From NCBI GenBank assembly GCA_944332635.1, contig CALVKI010000068.1, positions 1-44,128 on the forward strand: 44,128 nucleotides of DNA, written 5' to 3'. Both the position numbers and the translations under genes were made by a program. Numbering within the stretch: position 1 is the stretch's first letter; the number at the start of each line of letters is the position of its first letter. Origin of the DNA: an uncultured Bacilli bacterium (GTDB lineage: Bacteria > Bacillota_I > Bacilli_A > RF39 > UBA660). Shown here one piece after another: positions 27,655-35,299 of the stretch. The notes below the pieces were generated by a model, which was given only the letters and a program-made list of their open reading frames with translations, had not been told where the DNA came from and did not search any database.

Positions 27655-28827
27655 ATGAAAAAAGAGATTGCCATTATGTTATCCTTTTTAGTTGTTTGTT
27701 TTTTATTTACTTTTTCTTTTCAAGATAAGGCATCAGAAGTAAAAAAAATTGAAGAAAGTCGTGGGATGTTTATCAGTTATATTGAATTGTCTAATTATTT
27801 AAAAGGAAAAGATGAAGATGATGGGCGAGAAGTCATAAAAAAAATGGTATCTAACATTCATGATTTGGGATTTAATATGATTATATTGCAGGTTAGAACT
27901 TTTAGTGATGCGATTTATCCATCCTCTATCTATCCGTGGAGTAGTGTTGTTAGTGGTAAAGAGGGTGATGCTTTGAGTTATGATATTTTAGATGCTTTTT
28001 TAAAGTTTTGTCATAATAAAAAAATGAAATTATTTGCTTGGATTAATCCATATCGTATTCGTGGTGATGAGGATGTTAGTGATTTATCTTCTTTTAATCC
28101 TGCTGTTTCTTATTTGAGTACGGATGTTGTGTATATTTCCGAAGGGGTATATTATAATCCAGCAGCAGAGGAAACAAAGAATCTTATTATTTCTGGAGTA
28201 GAGGAAATTGTTAAAAATTATGATGTTGATGGAATTTTATTTGATGATTATTTTTATCCAACTACAGATTATTCAATTGATTTAAAGCAGTTTACAACTT
28301 ATCAAAAATCACATCCTAATGTTACAATATCTGAGTTTCGATTGATAGAAGTTAGTGATTTGATAAAACGTGTTTATAAGGTTTGTCATCAACATGATGT
28401 TTTATTTGCAGTTTCTCCTGATGCTAATATAGAAAATAATTATCAAATGCATTATGCGGATGTTTGGTTATGGGGAAGTGAGGAAGGATATGTTGATTAT
28501 TTAATGCCACAAATTTATTATGGATTCTACAATCAGACTAAGCCTTTTATTGACGTTTTACAACAGTGGGAAGATTTGTCTACAGAGGTGCTTTTGATGC
28601 CTGTTTTAGCCTTTTATAAAGTTGGAGTAGTTGATAAGTTTGCTAAAGATGGAATGAATGAATGGGTAGAAAATGATGATATTATTATGAGAGAAGTATT
28701 GCTTAGCAGGAATTTAAAGCAGTATCAAGGTTTTTCTTTGTTTCGCTATGATTATTTGTTTAATTCTACCTTGCAAACAAATACTACTATGTTAGAAGTA
28801 GAAAATATGAAAAAAATAATAAAATAG
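27655..28827 (+). CDS. Exported glycosidase of the GHL10/DUF187 family
   Basis: An N-terminal signal or anchor (residues 4-23) precedes a TIM-barrel of the YngK-like family: SNIHDLGFNMIILQVRTFSD, LFAWINPYRIRG, DVDGILFDDYFYPT with the acidic catalytic area, AVSPDANIENNY and DYLMPQIYYGF. Family members act on wall or surface glycans; the substrate is unproven. It probably works outside the cell. GGTGATGAT gives the ribosome site and TATAAT at 27626-27631 the -10 box. 390 residues. Confidence 0.85.
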   Translation: MKKEIAIMLSFLVVCFLFTFSFQDKASEVKKIEESRGMFISYIELSNYLKGKDEDDGREVIKKMVSNIHDLGFNMIILQVRTFSDAIYPSSIYPWSSVVSGKEGDALSYDILDAFLKFCHNKKMKLFAWINPYRIRGDEDVSDLSSFNPAVSYLSTDVVYISEGVYYNPAAEETKNLIISGVEEIVKNYDVDGILFDDYFYPTTDYSIDLKQFTTYQKSHPNVTISEFRLIEVSDLIKRVYKVCHQHDVLFAVSPDANIENNYQMHYADVWLWGSEEGYVDYLMPQIYYGFYNQTKPFIDVLQQWEDLSTEVLLMPVLAFYKVGVVDKFAKDGMNEWVENDDIIMREVLLSRNLKQYQGFSLFRYDYLFNSTLQTNTTMLEVENMKKIIK

Positions 28828-28847
28828 CTTTTTCTTCCATCATTTTA

Positions 28848-28856
28848 TGCTATAAT
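28848..28856 (+). promoter_or_regulatory. Extended -10 promoter of the first pilin gene
   Basis: TGCTATAAT lies 24 bases before the GTG start; TGnTATAAT form. No -35 box matches. Confidence 0.5.
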
Positions 28857-28879
28857 TAGTCTAGGATAGGTGATGAGAT

Positions 28880-29368
28880 GTGAGATTGAATAATAAAGGA
28901 TTTACTTTAGTAGAGTTGCTTGCTGCTATGGTTATTTTGGCAGCTATTATGGCGATTGCTGTTCCTAATATTATTGGTATTTTAAATAATAGTAAGGCAG
29001 ATACTTACGTTGAAGATGCTAAAAAAATGCTTTCATTAGTAGAGTATAAAGTTCGTGCTAATCCTTCTTTAAGACCTAGTACAGGATCTTGTATAATACA
29101 ATTGAAAGATTTAGATAATTCTGAGTTTAAAAATCCACCTAATAATGGTGAATATGATTTTAACAATTCTTTCGTTTTAGTTACTAAACAAGTTGTAGAT
29201 GGTAAAACAAGATATGAATATTTTGTGACTATTATTGAGGATTTGAAAGAAGGAAATCGAGGAATTGAAAATAAGAGTTATACTGATTTATATACTAATG
29301 AACCTTCTGAATTAGTTCAGAATAATCTTAGGAAAAGAGCTAGTGTGTATACTAATTGTACTAGTTGA
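28880..29368 (+). CDS. Type IV pilin-like protein, class III signal (minor candidate)
   Basis: The N-terminus MRLNNKG-FTLVELLAAMVILAA has the prepilin peptidase cleavage site after Gly7, Glu at mature position 5, and the long hydrophobic spine. The rest is a globular head with two cysteines, one after the spine (GSCIIQL) and one near the end (YTNCTS), consistent with a disulfide. The start is GTG 28880; ATG 28878 overlaps but meets TGA at once. GGTGAT is the ribosome site. It ends in TGA. 162 residues, larger than ComGC. No pilus ATPase, platform protein or peptidase gene is in the window. Confidence 0.85.
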   Translation: MRLNNKGFTLVELLAAMVILAAIMAIAVPNIIGILNNSKADTYVEDAKKMLSLVEYKVRANPSLRPSTGSCIIQLKDLDNSEFKNPPNNGEYDFNNSFVLVTKQVVDGKTRYEYFVTIIEDLKEGNRGIENKSYTDLYTNEPSELVQNNLRKRASVYTNCTS

Positions 29369-29402
29369 TAGATGTTACTTTGTCAATTAATTTGTAAATT
29401 TT

Positions 29403-29434
29403 ATATCTTTTGAAAAAAAGATATTGCTTTTTTA
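29403..29434 (+). terminator. Terminator between the two pilin genes
   Basis: ATATCTTTT and AAAAGATAT form a nine-pair stem closed by a GAAA tetraloop, followed by TGCTTTTTT. The T run also forms part of the next promoter. Confidence 0.7.
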
Positions 29435-29452
29435 GAAAATATCTAGTATGAT
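29424..29452 (+). promoter_or_regulatory. Promoter of the second pilin gene
   Basis: TTGCTT (29424-29429), 17-base spacer, TATGAT (29447-29452). Together with the terminator just upstream this separates its expression from that of the first pilin. Confidence 0.6.
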
Positions 29453-29485
29453 TGTTTTGTAAGATAGAAAGAGAGGAAAAAAATT

Positions 29486-30016
29486 ATGAAAAAGATGAAT
29501 TCTAAAGGTTTCACCTTGATCGAGTTATTAGCTGTTATCGTAATCATGGGTATTTTGATGATGGTTGCTATTCCTGCAATGACTCGTTACATTGAAAATT
29601 CAAGAAAGGATACATTCTTAAATACTGGTAAAGAGTATGTTAACGCAGTAAGAAATATGTGGGTTTCTGATAACTTTACTTGTAATAGTGTAGTTTCAAC
29701 TGCAAATCCTGCTGGTACTTACTATGTTGAAATTAAGTCTGCAGATAATACTAATAATTTATTAGAATCTGGTGGTAAATCATCATGGGGTAATCGTGAT
29801 GTTACTGGATATGTAAGAGTTGTATTATCTGAATCTAGTGAAGGAGATGCAACAACTGAATATTATTTACAATTAACTGATGGCGCTGGTCACGGTATTG
29901 TTGATGATGGTTCTGCTGATACACCTGCTGATAAATTAGTTCGTGGTAATATCTTAACTAAAGATGCTGCAGATAAAACTATTCCAGAAGATGCAGTTAC
30001 TTGTGTAGAAGCGTAA
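29486..30016 (+). CDS. Type IV pilin-like protein (candidate major pilin)
   Basis: KKMNSKG-FTLIELLAVIVIMGIL gives a clear class III signal with cleavage after Gly8 and Glu at mature position 5. The head domain is rich in Gly, Asp and Thr and again has two cysteines, FTCNSV after the spine and VTCVEA five residues from the end. 176 residues. Compared with neighbours it uses more C-ending codons (for example AAC, TTC, ATC), has a strong AGAGAGG ribosome site, its own promoter and its own terminator, which suggests high expression and the role of major subunit. Function as pilus, competence or adhesion fibre cannot be told. Confidence 0.88.
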   Translation: MKKMNSKGFTLIELLAVIVIMGILMMVAIPAMTRYIENSRKDTFLNTGKEYVNAVRNMWVSDNFTCNSVVSTANPAGTYYVEIKSADNTNNLLESGGKSSWGNRDVTGYVRVVLSESSEGDATTEYYLQLTDGAGHGIVDDGSADTPADKLVRGNILTKDAADKTIPEDAVTCVEA

Positions 30017-30021
30017 TAATA

Positions 30022-30049
30022 TAAGGACTTCGTAAGAGGTCTTTTTTTT
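30022..30049 (+). terminator. Terminator after the second pilin gene
   Basis: An imperfect GC-containing hairpin (AAGGAC with GTCTTT, plus inner pairs) followed by eight T. Confidence 0.7.
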
Positions 30050-30086
30050 GCTTTTTATTTTTGATATACTAATTTAGGAGGTATAT

Positions 30087-30983
30087 ATGTTATTGTTAGG
30101 TAGTCATGTTGGTTTTAAAAAAGATAGTCAGCTTTTAGGAAGCTTAAAAGAAGCTTTAAGTTATGGAGCTAATACTTTTATGTTTTATACTGGGGCTCCT
30201 CAGAATACCAGTCGTTATCCTATTTTAAACGAGCTTACTTTGGAAGCTATATCTTTAATGAAAGAGAAAGGGTTTGATTATTCTAAAGTAGTTGTTCATG
30301 CTCCTTATATAATTAACCTTGCGAACGATAAAGATTTAGATAAATTTATGTTTTCTGTTCGTTTTTTACAAGAAGAGTTGGAGCGATGTGAGTTATTAGG
30401 GATACATTATTTGGTGCTTCATCCAGGTAGTCATGTAGGACTCGGTATAGATACAGCTATTTTTAATATTTCTAAGGGACTTAATATGATTTTGGGGACT
30501 CATGATGTTACTGTATTACTGGAAACTATGTCTGGTAAAGGTACTGAAATTGGATCTTCCTTAGTAGAAATTAAAAGAATTATAGATTTAGTTGATGACA
30601 AAAATCATATTGGAGTTTGTCTTGATACTTGTCATTTAAATGATGCTGGTTATGATATGAAGGATTTTGATTCTTTCTTAAATCAGTTTGATACTTTAAT
30701 AGGCATTGATAAAATAGGTTGTGTACATATTAATGATAGTAAAAATATTTTAAATTCACATAAAGATCGTCATGAAAATATAGGATTTGGTACCATGGGG
30801 TTTGATATATTAATTTCTATTGTTTATAATGAAAGACTTAAAGATATCCCTAAAATATTGGAGACACCATATGTGGATAAAAAATATGCTCCTTATAGAT
30901 ATGAAATAGAGATGCTTAAGAATAAGAAATTTGATTCTAATCTTATAGAAAAAATAAGAAAGTATGGTAGCGACATACAATAA
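30087..30983 (+). CDS. nfo: Endonuclease IV (AP endonuclease)
   Basis: Zinc-dependent AP endonuclease that cuts DNA 5' to abasic sites. Family signatures are clear: LGSHVGFKK at the start, FMFYTGAPQN, VVHAPYIINLAN, LVLHPGSH, LLETMSGKGTEIG, HIGVCLDTCHLNDAGYD, IGCVHINDSKN and DRHENIGFGTMG. All metal ligands (His, Glu, Asp) appear present. TTAGGAGG is the ribosome site. 298 residues. In B. subtilis nfo is yqfS, next to yqfT; here a yqfT-like gene follows about 0.8 kb on, but on the other strand. Confidence 0.96.
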   Translation: MLLLGSHVGFKKDSQLLGSLKEALSYGANTFMFYTGAPQNTSRYPILNELTLEAISLMKEKGFDYSKVVVHAPYIINLANDKDLDKFMFSVRFLQEELERCELLGIHYLVLHPGSHVGLGIDTAIFNISKGLNMILGTHDVTVLLETMSGKGTEIGSSLVEIKRIIDLVDDKNHIGVCLDTCHLNDAGYDMKDFDSFLNQFDTLIGIDKIGCVHINDSKNILNSHKDRHENIGFGTMGFDILISIVYNERLKDIPKILETPYVDKKYAPYRYEIEMLKNKKFDSNLIEKIRKYGSDIQ

Positions 30984-31734
30984 ATATTTTAAAGAACATA
31001 TGTTATTAATAATTATTTTTCTATTGTAGGAACTAATCAAAATTATTGAAATATAATTTTAATAGATATAATGAGTAAAAAGCTTATCAATAAGGAACTA
31101 AAAATTATGAAAACTGATAATTTAGGGGAAACACAGGAATAAAGTATTATCCAAATAAATGAAAATAGATTATATGGTTATTATGGTGTTAGTGATACCA
31201 TTTTTTGTTATTGGTGGTATCATTTTTTTATGCTTTCTTTTTTTGATACGGATTGTGATTATTGAAACATCAACCAGATCTTTATATTTGCTTTTGTTAT
31301 TTTGTACGGAAATTAGAAACTTTAAGATTAAGTATTTATCTATACTTACAAAGTATCTAGGAACAATTAATTTAATAGAACATTTATATGTTAATGTAAT
31401 GTTTAAAAAATATGATAATAGTTCAAATGCTTGAGAAATACATTTTGTTTTGTGGTTAATAGGAATGGTCTTTGTAATATTGATATTAATAAAATATTGG
31501 CTATATTAAAACAATCGATAAGCTTATTTTCTTTATTTTAATTTATAAGTTCAATTTAAGAAAATATTAATAAAATTATCCTAATAAAAAATGTTATAGT
31601 GTGATTTTTTATATGTGTAATTAAAAGTTAATTAATGATTAATTTATGATTTGAATAATGTTATTTATAAAGTTTATAATTTATTATGAAATAAATGTTG
31701 TTAGAATTTTATTTTTATTTAATTTGAAATTTTA
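30984..31734. other. Gene-free stretch after nfo
   Basis: About 750 bases of AT-rich sequence. The only frame of note, 31159-31434 (91 codons, hydrophobic start), has no ribosome site and contains a terminator-like hairpin. I see no RNA gene, repeat array or recognisable gene remnant. Confidence 0.5.
31193..31229 (+). terminator. Possible terminator in the gap after nfo
   Basis: TGATACCA (31193-31200) and TGGTATCA (31215-31222) form an eight-pair stem with a 14-base loop, followed by seven T. It could stop read-through from nfo, 210 bases upstream. Confidence 0.45.
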
Positions 31735-31767
31735 TATAAAAAAGGATATATTCGTTTTGAATATATC
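31735..31767 (-). terminator. Terminator of the DUF2624-like gene
   Basis: GATATATTC (31745-31753) and GAATATATC (31759-31767) pair perfectly; on the minus strand CC and a T run follow. Confidence 0.75.
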
Positions 31768-31805
31768 GTTTTATTTACAGTTTATAATTGGTTAAATACT
31801 TACGA

Positions 31806-32057
31806 TTATAAATATTTTATTTTATTTTCTTGATAAAGTTTTATTAGTTGTTTATATAGGGTAGGATTTAGTTTGGTTTTTAGTTCTTCTAGACTTTTAT
31901 CATTTCCCTCTAAGATTTCGCTATAATTTTTCATTATAAATTGATATAATATAGTTGTTTCAGACTCATTTAGAAAGATGCCCAATTTTTTTCCATATTC
32001 TTGCATTAAATTTGGAGTAAGATTGGGAATCCAACTTTTTATTAGATTTTTATACAT
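31806..32057 (-). CDS. Small DUF2624-like (YqfT-type) protein
   Basis: An 83-residue helical protein beginning MYKNLIKSWIPNLTPNLMQEY, followed by GKKLGIFLNESETTILYQFI. The pattern (two helices with a Tyr-Gly-Lys turn, then LNxxE) resembles B. subtilis YqfT (DUF2624), and nfo upstream is the yqfS orthologue, which supports the call. Function unknown. TGAGGTGAATT is a good ribosome site and a terminator follows. It is divergent from the PBP gene. Confidence 0.6.
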   Translation of the reverse strand: MYKNLIKSWIPNLTPNLMQEYGKKLGIFLNESETTILYQFIMKNYSEILEGNDKSLEELKTKLNPTLYKQLIKLYQENKIKYL

Positions 32058-32134
32058 AATTCACCTCATTAAAATATATGAAATAACTTTATTAAAAATG
32101 TGGTAGAATATATATTGATGGAAAGAGGGATGAT

Positions 32135-34198
32135 ATGAAAAAGCTTACTTTAAATAAACCTGATAAAAAGCTTAGTTATAATTTAATTGTTTCAAAACGT
32201 TTTTTAGTTTTTTTAGTAGTTCTTCTTTTATTGTTTAGTGTATTAAGTATTAAATTATATACTGTTATGATAGTTGATGCGAAGGATTATAAAAAGTCAT
32301 TAAAGGAACTTTCTTATACTAAAGTTGAAGGTACTAGTGCCCCTAGAGGAAGGATTTATGATAGGAATCATAACATTATTGTGGATAATAAGGCGGTTAA
32401 GAGTATTACTTATAAGAAAGATAAAGATATTTCTGTTGAACGAATGATTGAGCTTGCTTATATAGTTTCACCTCATTTAGATTTGTCATATTCTAGTTTG
32501 ACAGAACGATCTAAAAAAGAATTTTATTTAGCTAAATATCCTGATTTGTGTAATGAAAAGATTACTAAAAAAGAGAAAGATAAAGTAAAAATGGGAAAAC
32601 TTAGTACTACAGATTTGGAGAAATTGAAAATTGAACGAATTACTGATGATGAGTTGTCTATTTTTACTGATACTGATTTAAAAGCGGCTTATTTATATTA
32701 TTTAATGAATAAGGGCTATACTTATGATGAGAAAATAATCAAAGAAGATTCAACAGATGCAGAATATGCATATATTGCTGAGCATAATAGTGAATTGGAT
32801 GGTTTTAACACAGTATTAGATTGGGAGAGAGTTTATCCTTATGGAGATACTTTTCGTAGCGTTTTAGGTACTGTTTCAACTACAACTCAAGGATTGCCTG
32901 CAGAAGAAAAGGATGAATATTTAGCTAAAGGATACTCCTTAAATGATCGTGTTGGTCTTAGCTATATAGAGAAGCAATATGAAGAGTATTTGCGAGGAGA
33001 AAAAGCAGAATATCAAGTTGTCAATTCACATGAATTAAAATTAATTAAAGATGGTAAACGAGGAAATGATATAGTTTTATCTATTGATATAGAATTACAG
33101 CAAGAAGTTGAGAGAATTTTAACTGAGCAGATTATAAAAACGAAGTCTGAACCAAATACTGAATATTATGATCACTCTAGTGTGATTATTCAAGATCCTA
33201 ATACTGGTGAAATTTTGGCGATGTCCTCTAAAAAGTTAGTAGGAGATAACGTAGTTGATAATACGACTAGTGTATTTACACTTCCTATTACCCCAGGATC
33301 CGTTGTGAAAGGAGCATCTATGTTAGTCGCTTATAATACGGGTGCTGTTAAAATTGGTGAATACATGGTTGATGAATGTGTTAAAGTTGCTGGTGCTCCC
33401 GAAAAATGTTCTTCGGTTAATAACCTTGGTACTATTAATGATATTACAGCTTTAGCCAAGAGTAGTAATGTTTATCAGTTTAAGGCAGCAATTAGAGTTA
33501 ATGGACAGGAATATTCTAGAGGGATGAAATTGAATTTTAATCAAAAGGCTTTTGATATGTATCGCGATATGTATCACTCTTTTGGTTTAGGTGTTGAAAC
33601 CGGTATTGATTTACCATCTGAAAGTATTGGTTATGGTGCCAAAGAGGATACTAATTCTGGTAATTTACTTGATTTTGTTATGGGACAGTATGAATCTTAC
33701 ACACCATTGCAATTGTCTCAATATATTACTACTATTGCGAATGATGGTAGTAGACTTGTTCCACATTTATTAAAGGAAGTACATAAATCTACAGAAGATT
33801 CTAGTTTAGGAGAGACTATTTTGACTGTTGAGAAAGAAGTATTAAATACCATTGATACTAAAACAGAATATATGGCTCGTGTTAAGGAGGGCTTTTATGC
33901 TGTTATGCATTCTTCTGGTGGCTATGGTAGAGGATATATTGATGATAAATGGGATGCTTCTGGAAAAACTGGTACTTCACAAAGTTTTGTTGACACAGAT
34001 GGTAATGGTATTATTGATACGGAAACAATTACGTCTTCTTTTGTTGGGTATGCACCAGCAAATAATCCAGTTATGACAATTATGGTTACTTCGCCAAATT
34101 CTTCCCATCCTAATTCTAATACCGATTATGCTAGTTTAGTAACCTTACATATTACTAAAGAAGTGACAAATAAATTTTTCGAATTATATTATAATTAA
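32135..34198 (+). CDS. Class B penicillin-binding protein (transpeptidase)
   Basis: A monofunctional PBP that crosslinks peptidoglycan outside the membrane. One transmembrane helix (about 22-44) is followed by the class B signature GTSAPRGRIYDRNHNIIVDN and a pedestal domain. The transpeptidase domain has the full set: catalytic Ser in SVVK at 389-392, SSN at 443-445, KTG at 611-613. The RGRIYDRNxxxLA-type motif and late ADGSRLxPHL equivalent (NDGSRLVPHLL) fit PBP2/PbpA. Elongation (MrdA/PbpA) is more likely than FtsI because no PASTA repeats are present and the gene lies outside the division cluster. AGAGGGATGAT is the ribosome site. 687 residues. Confidence 0.93.
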   Translation: MKKLTLNKPDKKLSYNLIVSKRFLVFLVVLLLLFSVLSIKLYTVMIVDAKDYKKSLKELSYTKVEGTSAPRGRIYDRNHNIIVDNKAVKSITYKKDKDISVERMIELAYIVSPHLDLSYSSLTERSKKEFYLAKYPDLCNEKITKKEKDKVKMGKLSTTDLEKLKIERITDDELSIFTDTDLKAAYLYYLMNKGYTYDEKIIKEDSTDAEYAYIAEHNSELDGFNTVLDWERVYPYGDTFRSVLGTVSTTTQGLPAEEKDEYLAKGYSLNDRVGLSYIEKQYEEYLRGEKAEYQVVNSHELKLIKDGKRGNDIVLSIDIELQQEVERILTEQIIKTKSEPNTEYYDHSSVIIQDPNTGEILAMSSKKLVGDNVVDNTTSVFTLPITPGSVVKGASMLVAYNTGAVKIGEYMVDECVKVAGAPEKCSSVNNLGTINDITALAKSSNVYQFKAAIRVNGQEYSRGMKLNFNQKAFDMYRDMYHSFGLGVETGIDLPSESIGYGAKEDTNSGNLLDFVMGQYESYTPLQLSQYITTIANDGSRLVPHLLKEVHKSTEDSSLGETILTVEKEVLNTIDTKTEYMARVKEGFYAVMHSSGGYGRGYIDDKWDASGKTGTSQSFVDTDGNGIIDTETITSSFVGYAPANNPVMTIMVTSPNSSHPNSNTDYASLVTLHITKEVTNKFFELYYN

Positions 34199-34368
34199 TA
34201 ATTGAAGTAGGTGGTGTTTTCCTTTTTTAAGCCAATTGATTATGAAAATTCAAAATGCTGTTGAATTGGTTGTTGTTTTCTATAAGTATAAAAGTAGTGC
34301 TTTTTAATGAATTATATATGAGTTCTTTAGAAAAAAAGTAAAAAATATCTAATTATTAAAAAAAACTT

Positions 34369-34396
34369 TTGCAATTTTAGGATTTTTTGATATAAT
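34369..34396 (+). promoter_or_regulatory. Promoter of rpmG (and efp by read-through)
   Basis: TTGCAA (34369-34374), 16-base spacer, TGA-TATAAT (-10 at 34391-34396, extended form). Confidence 0.7.
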
Positions 34397-34424
34397 ACCT
34401 ATAGACGTGTAAGGAGGGATAGAA

Positions 34425-34589
34425 ATGGCTAAAGAAGGAAAAAGACAAATGAAGACTCTTGTTTGTACTGAATGTAAAGAAGAAAACTATAGAAAACCTA
34501 GAAATGTACAAAATACTACAGAACGTCTTGAAATTAGTAAGTATTGTCCTAAATGTAGAAAACATAGAACACATAAGGAAAAGAAATAA
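34425..34589 (+). CDS. rpmG: 50S ribosomal protein L33 (bL33)
   Basis: A 54-residue ribosomal protein of the large subunit. It begins MAKEGKRQMKTLVC and carries two CxxC pairs (C14-C17 and C41-C44), the zinc-binding form of L33 used under zinc sufficiency. The basic end KHRTHKEKK is typical. AAGGAGGG is a near-perfect ribosome site. In B. subtilis one rpmG copy is also found in the pbpA-efp part of the genome. Confidence 0.95.
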   Translation: MAKEGKRQMKTLVCTECKEENYRKPRNVQNTTERLEISKYCPKCRKHRTHKEKK

Positions 34590-34616
34590 AATAAGTTAAC
34601 TACTTATTTTTAATTT
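34589..34616 (+). terminator. Terminator or attenuator between rpmG and efp
   Basis: AAATAAGT and ACTTATTT form an eight-pair stem with loop TAACT, followed by TTTAATTTT. It starts in the rpmG stop. Confidence 0.6.
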
Positions 34617-34636
34617 TATATAGGGAGTTGAGTTTA

Positions 34637-35194
34637 ATGATTAGTACAAATGATTTGAAAAATGGTATTACTATTGAAGTAGAAGGCGCAATTTATGTTG
34701 TTATGGATACACAGCATGTAAAACCTGGTAAGGGTGCTGCTATTGTAAAAGCAAAACTTAAAAATTTAAGAACGGGTGCTATTTTTGAAAAAACTTTTAA
34801 TGCTGGAGTAAAAGTTGCTACTGCTCATATTGATAAACAGTTGATGCAATATTTGTATACGATGAGTGATGTTTATTATTTTATGAATATGGATACTTAT
34901 GAGCAATTAGAGTTGTCTAAAGAAGTTATTGGTGATAATGCTAAATATTTAAAAGAAAACTTAGAAGTTTACATTACTATGTTTGAAGGAGAAGTATTAG
35001 GAATTGATTTACCAGATAAAGTAGAATTAACTATTACCCATACTGAAGCAGCTGTAAAAGGTAATACTACAAACAATGCACTTAAAGATGCAGAAGTTGA
35101 AACTGGGTATATTGTACGCGTTCCTTTATTTATTGAAGAAGGAGAAAAAATTATTGTATCTACTAGTGATGGTAAATATGTTTCAAGAGCGTAA
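34637..35194 (+). CDS. efp: Translation elongation factor P
   Basis: EF-P relieves ribosome stalling at polyproline. Three OB/KOW domains fit in 185 residues. The tip loop HVKPGKGAA places Lys32 at the position modified by 5-aminopentanol in B. subtilis. The end (ETGYIVRVPLFIEEGEKI) is diagnostic. ATG 34637 follows AGGGAGTTGAG; a TTG nine bases upstream is less likely. The stop lies in the loop of the terminator hairpin. About 4 kb downstream are ymfF and ymfH, associated with EF-P modification. Confidence 0.97.
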   Translation: MISTNDLKNGITIEVEGAIYVVMDTQHVKPGKGAAIVKAKLKNLRTGAIFEKTFNAGVKVATAHIDKQLMQYLYTMSDVYYFMNMDTYEQLELSKEVIGDNAKYLKENLEVYITMFEGEVLGIDLPDKVELTITHTEAAVKGNTTNNALKDAEVETGYIVRVPLFIEEGEKIIVSTSDGKYVSRA

Positions 35195-35209
35195 GCTCTT
35201 TTTATTTTT
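35185..35209 (+). terminator. Terminator overlapping the efp stop
   Basis: AAGAGC-GTAA-GCTCTT, with the TAA stop in the tetraloop, followed by TTTATTTTT. Confidence 0.88.
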
Positions 35210-35299
35210 GTCTAATTGTTGTCTTTTTTTTCTTTATTCTATTTTATTTTTTCTTTTTGTAGTATAATTAGATTGTGATAGATGGGAGTATAGATAAGT

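Noticed and set aside
31159-31434. 91-codon frame with a hydrophobic N-terminus after nfo
   Set aside because: No ribosome site, a terminator-like hairpin lies inside it, and the second half has no clear coding pattern.
34206-34290. Inverted repeat AGCCAATT with AATTGGTT after the PBP gene as a terminator
   Set aside because: The loop is long (about 26 bases) and no T run follows directly; evidence too weak to list.
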